Below are positions 60,772 through 64,000 of a stretch of DNA of 64,000 bases, one piece after another. Numbering within the stretch: position 1 is the first letter of the stretch; the number at the start of each line of letters is the position of its first letter. Both the position numbers and the translations under genes were made by a program. The stretch is from positions 7,444,471-7,508,470 of the forward strand of contig CM038050.1 of the NCBI GenBank assembly GCA_021397845.1, read 5' to 3'. The stretch is from Areca catechu (lineage: Eukaryota > Streptophyta > Magnoliopsida > Arecales > Arecaceae). Under the pieces are notes generated by a model. The model did no database searches and was not told where the DNA came from. It was given only the letters and a program-made list of their open reading frames with translations.

Positions 60772-61221
60772 CAGAAAATGAAGCGTCCGCTCAGGATGAA
60801 GGGGGTAATAGTTGTACTGGCGTGGAGGGGGCACGCCCCTTCCATTTTCGATGCCGGGTGTGCCGGCGTTCAAGCGATCGTACTTCTATGCCATCCGGAG
60901 GTCGCCACGTCTTTTCTTCCCAAAGATGGTTATTAATGTTGCATCGGCTTTAAGGGAACTACTCCGAGTTCGAAGCGTCACTCCGATAGGTGGCATCTCT
61001 TGGTTGGTTTGGCGTGAGACATGGCACACGTCTTCTACGGGCACGAAGCGACAGGGCTCCAGGCCGTTAAATAGGATCCATCTTCTCGATCTCCGGAGAT
61101 TCTTCAGGCGGTGAAAAAACGAGTCTTTCGCTCCAGAGCTACTCTCCTCCCTTCCTCTTGGGCGAAGTCCTGAAAAGCTAGGCTCCCTTCCTTCTTTCTT
61201 CTTCATATTGTAGTGATGAAG

Positions 61222-61766
61222 TTCAGCCTCAAAGACCTTTAGAAGTGTCCCGAAAGAGGGCTGCTGTCAAGGTGCCTGAGGGAGAGCCCAGTGCAAAGGT
61301 CCGGGAGGGCAACGCTGACTCCTTTTGGACCAAGGAGGTGACCCATCTGGAAAGGAGGGTGCAGACCCTTTAGGCTCAACTGGAGGAAAAGGCTCGGGCC
61401 ACGATGGTGGTTGAGAGGGCAGCGACGGCTACTGTGCGGGTAGAGAAGGCCAAGAAGGAGGCGGGGAGGCCATCCCCAAGTTCATGGCATCCCAAGCTTT
61501 TAAGGACGAGGTCGCTGAGGCTGTCTTGGACTCCTTCCACCAGCTTTTGGGACCTCAAGAGCAAGGACTTTCGCTTCTATGAGCTGAAGAGTCTTAACAA
61601 CATCAGGCCCTCCATTCCATTCCCTGGGCAGGAGAATGAGCCCGGCTTCAAGGAGGAGTCAGAGTCAGAGGAGGCTAAGGCTGAGGCGGAACCCAAGGCC
61701 TCCCCGAGCACCTCACGGGAGGCAAGGGCTACCCGTCAGTTTGGAAAGGAGCCGACGGTTGGCTGA
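61222..61766 (+). pseudogene. C-terminal remnant of the antisense gene
   Basis: The plus strand is antisense to this element. It reads VSRKRAAVKVPEGEPSAKV and ERRVQTL-stop-AQLEEKA, then VVERAATATVRVEKAKKEAG (coiled coil). After a frame change come FKDEVAEAVLDSFHQLLG and LKSLNNIRPSIPFPG, ending ATRQFGKEPTVG. The order of coiled coil, then DSFHQLLG-like helix, then acidic tail parallels the end of 54660-57068. The Transposase_28 part is missing. The region 60772-61221 between it and the polypurine tract has no recognised coding sequence, but it has TTAAATAGG near 61067. Confidence 0.55.
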
Positions 61767-61957
61767 TATTTAAATCTTCCTTTCCTTTTTATATTTGTAA
61801 GTCAAGGAGGGCCCTTGATTTGTTGGGGGCATCTCATAAGGGATGTATAGGAAGTTTTCATATTAATGAAATCCCTTGGCTATCATTCCGCTTTTATCTC
61901 ATTTTTTCTTCTTCCTCTTCCTTTTTTTTTTGTGTTACTCGGCTACAGGCCCATCAG

Positions 61958-62690
61958 GACATGGTGGGGCTCACCTGGAGTTTCCATCTGACATCCCCAG
62001 ACTGTGAGCTGGGTGATGAAATTGCTTGTCTTTGGGTCCCGGACTTCATAAGCTTCCAGGCTTGGAGTGCTGGGCTCCAGGAATCTCCAGGCTTTGGTAC
62101 TGTGGCTCTGGGCTTGAGTGCCGGGCTCCAGGAGTCTCCAAGCTTTGGCACTGTGGCTCCGGGCTTGAGTGTCGGGCTCCAAGAGTCTCTAGGCTTTGGT
62201 GATGCGGCTCCGGGCTTGAGTGCCAGGCTCTAGGAGTCTCCAGGCTTTGGTGCTGCGGCTCCGAGCTTGAGTGCCGGGCTCTAGGAGTTTCTGGCTTTGG
62301 TGTTGTGGCTCTGGGCTCGAGTGCGGGGCACGGTGGCTCCCGGCTTTGGTACGGGATGCTATGGCTCTGGCTTTGATCCGGGCTTTAGGAGTTTCCCTGC
62401 TTTAATGCGGAGCATCGGAGGTTCCTGGCTTTAGTGTGGGGCTTTAGGAGTTTCTGGCTTTAATGCGGGGCACTGTAGCTCCCGGCTTTGGTGCGGGGCT
62501 TCGAGAGTTTCCTGACTTTAGTACGGGGCGTCAGAGGTTCCCAGCTTTGGTGCGGGGCTTCGGGAGGTTCCCGACTTTAGTGCAGGGCACTGTGGCTCCC
62601 GGCTTTGGTGCGGGGCACTATGGTTCCTGGCTTTAGTACGGGGCACTGTGGCTCTCGACTTTGGTGCGGGGCTTCGGAAGTCTTCTGTCT
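61958..62690. repeat. 51-bp tandem array grading into shorter GGCTTTGGTGCGGGGC repeats
   Basis: GGGCTCC anchors at 62072, 62123, 62174, 62225 and 62276 are exactly 51 bp apart (17 codons). They are followed by irregular units of GCTTTGGTGCGGGGCTTCGG type. A plus frame SAGLQESPSFGTVAPGL and minus frames are open. It lies between the end of the antisense gene and the integrase stop. Confidence 0.88.
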
Positions 62691-62777
62691 TGAAGTAGAG
62701 TAAATGAGTTCCTGCATAGGTGAAAAATAATATTGCACCAAAAGGAACTTGAATTTATTGTGGAAGAGCCTTACGTA

Positions 62778-64000
62778 TTAGTGGTACATCCTTAAGTTGC
62801 TGGCGTTCCAGGTTCGCATGAAGCATATGCCATCGAGCCCGGCGAGGTAGTAGGCCCCGCCCGACAATGCTTCGATCACCTGATAAGGACCCTTCCAATT
62901 CGGGAAGAGTTTCCCGCATTCCCCCGGTTGGGATGCTTCCGCTCGCTTGAGCACGAGGTTGCCCGGGCAGAACACCTTGGGCTGCATGCGAGAGTTGTAA
63001 TAGTGCGCGACTCGCTGCCGGTATGCCGCCATTCGGAGTGTGGTTTTGTCTCTTATCTCATCCAACAAATCTAGGTTGAGGAGGAGACGCGCCGGATTTT
63101 CGACTTCGTCGTACTGCTCTATCCAGAGCGTGGGCAGGCTGAGCTCCATCGGGATTACCGTTTGAATCCCGAAGATAAGGTTGAAGGGCATCTCTCCAGT
63201 AGCCGTACGGGGAGTGGTGTGGTATGCCCACAGCACGCTGGGCAGCTCATCCACCCATCGACCCTTGACTTCATCCAGCCTCGTAAGGAGCCCTTGCAGG
63301 ATGGTGCGGTTAGTCGCTTCAGCCTTCCCATTCGTTTGAGGATGAGCCACCGAGGTAAAGCGATGGCTGATGCCAAGATCGAAGCAAAATTTTTTGAAGA
63401 TCCAGTTATTGAACTGCTTCCCGTTGTTAGTGATGACTGTGTGCGGAAGGCCGTATCTACAGATTATGGATTTTCAGAAGAAAGACTGGACCTTCGTCTC
63501 TGTTATCCATGCCAGAGGCTCGACCTCGATCCACTTGGTAAAGTAGTCGATGGCCACAATTAGAAACCTTCGCTAGCTGGACGCTGCAGGGAAGGGGCCT
63601 AGGATGTCCATTCCCCACTGGGCAAACGGTCACAGGGTTAATAGCTAGGAGATGGGGGCTGCTGGCTACAACTGGATGCATGCGTGGCGCTGGCACTTGT
63701 TGCATTTCTTTACAAAATCGGTTGCATCTTCCTGCATGGTTTTCTAGAAGTATCCCTGTCGAATCGCCTTATGGACTAAGGCCCTGCCCCCTACATGGTT
63801 ACCACTGGATGCATGCGTGTCGCTGGCACTTGTTGCATTTCTTCACAAAATCGGTTGCATCTTCCTGCCTTCGTGTATTTTTTGGAGCACGTAAGCAGCT
63901 TCTGTGGGCTTTAGGCACTTCAACAGGGGGTAGGAGTAGGACCTCCGGTAGAGTTGCCCATCCAGAATCACATAACGTGTGGCCTTCTTCTTAAGAAGGC
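62778..64000 (-). pseudogene. Ty3/gypsy integrase (end of pol), broken
   Basis: From the window edge the minus strand reads ATRYVILDGQLYRRSYSYPL and YVLQKIHEG (RNase H-integrase linker), then EDATDFVKKCNKCQRHACIQ (zinc-binding CxxC). It continues WGMDILGPFPAAS, YFTKWIEVEPLA, HTVITNNGKQFNNW, HPQTNGKAEATNRTI, and ends RTWNASNLRMYH with a stop at 62778. The DDE triad should be D in MDILGP, D in ITDNGKQF and E in NGKAE. The second is N here. There are six in-frame stops (four TAG, two TGA) between the zinc site and the core, and the zinc region is partly duplicated. From 63350 to 62778 the frame is open (190 codons). Confidence 0.88.
63671..63868. repeat. Duplicated 65-bp segment inside integrase
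   Basis: ACTGGATGCATGCGTG...CTTCCTGC at 63671-63735 recurs at 63804-63868 with few differences. It doubles the CNKCQRHAC zinc segment. Confidence 0.85.

Larger units (their letters stand above)
59560..64000 (-). mobile_element. Ty3/gypsy LTR retrotransposon, minus strand, 3' half
   Basis: Read on the minus strand: integrase (64000-62778), a tandem array, an antisense gene remnant on the plus strand, a polypurine tract (60771-60752) and the 3' LTR (60751-59560). The 5' part, including reverse transcriptase, lies outside the window. The layout matches the element at 50165, but with pol present. Confidence 0.85.

Overview
The window looks like nuclear DNA of a flowering plant. It holds two intron-rich protein genes typical of plants (a TBC/RabGAP and an RLCK-VII kinase), LINEs with plant-type ORF1 and RNase H domains, and nested Ty3/gypsy LTR retrotransposons. 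The style of the repeats suggests a large-genome monocot, perhaps a palm, but that is inference. No rRNA, tRNA, CRISPR or organellar sequence was recognised.

Layout. 1-1606 is the 3' part of an LTR retrotransposon, with an antisense gene fragment, a polypurine tract and a terminal repeat. 1612-3260 is a GACCCG-rich repeat followed by an AT-rich fold-back region. 4255-4830 holds short tandem repeats and a decayed LTR end. 5458-7680 is a tandem array of about 320-bp units organised as a 642-bp dimer. 7687-11065 holds two decayed LINE fragments on the minus strand. 11042-12350 is a repeat whose relative at 38994-40235 has clear LTR ends. 13439-32851 is an apparently intact 18-exon TBC-domain RabGAP gene of 800 codons, with transposon fragments in its large introns. 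34992-41840 is a non-autonomous LTR element made almost entirely of tandem arrays and interrupted by a solo LTR. 44641-48165 (minus) is an intact five-exon receptor-like cytoplasmic kinase of 392 codons. 50165-59177 is a 9-kb LTR retrotransposon with gag remnants, no pol, large arrays and a long antisense spliced gene (now broken). It sits inside a GGTCA-rich repeat that itself sits inside a minisatellite. From 59560 to the window end runs a second, minus-oriented element with an LTR, the end of an antisense gene, a 51-bp array and a decayed integrase.

The only genes that look functional in the host are the RabGAP and the kinase. They are about 12 kb apart on opposite strands with no sign of joint regulation. 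The most interesting material is in the retroelements. Three of them carry an antisense gene next to the polypurine tract, and one copy shows its own introns. Several LTRs share a U5 module (a hairpin followed by an acceptor-like TTGTTTTGCAG). Six tandem arrays have periods divisible by three and stay open on both strands. A 97-bp array encodes paired hairpins. Nearly all premature stops in these elements are TAG, which fits methylation-driven decay.
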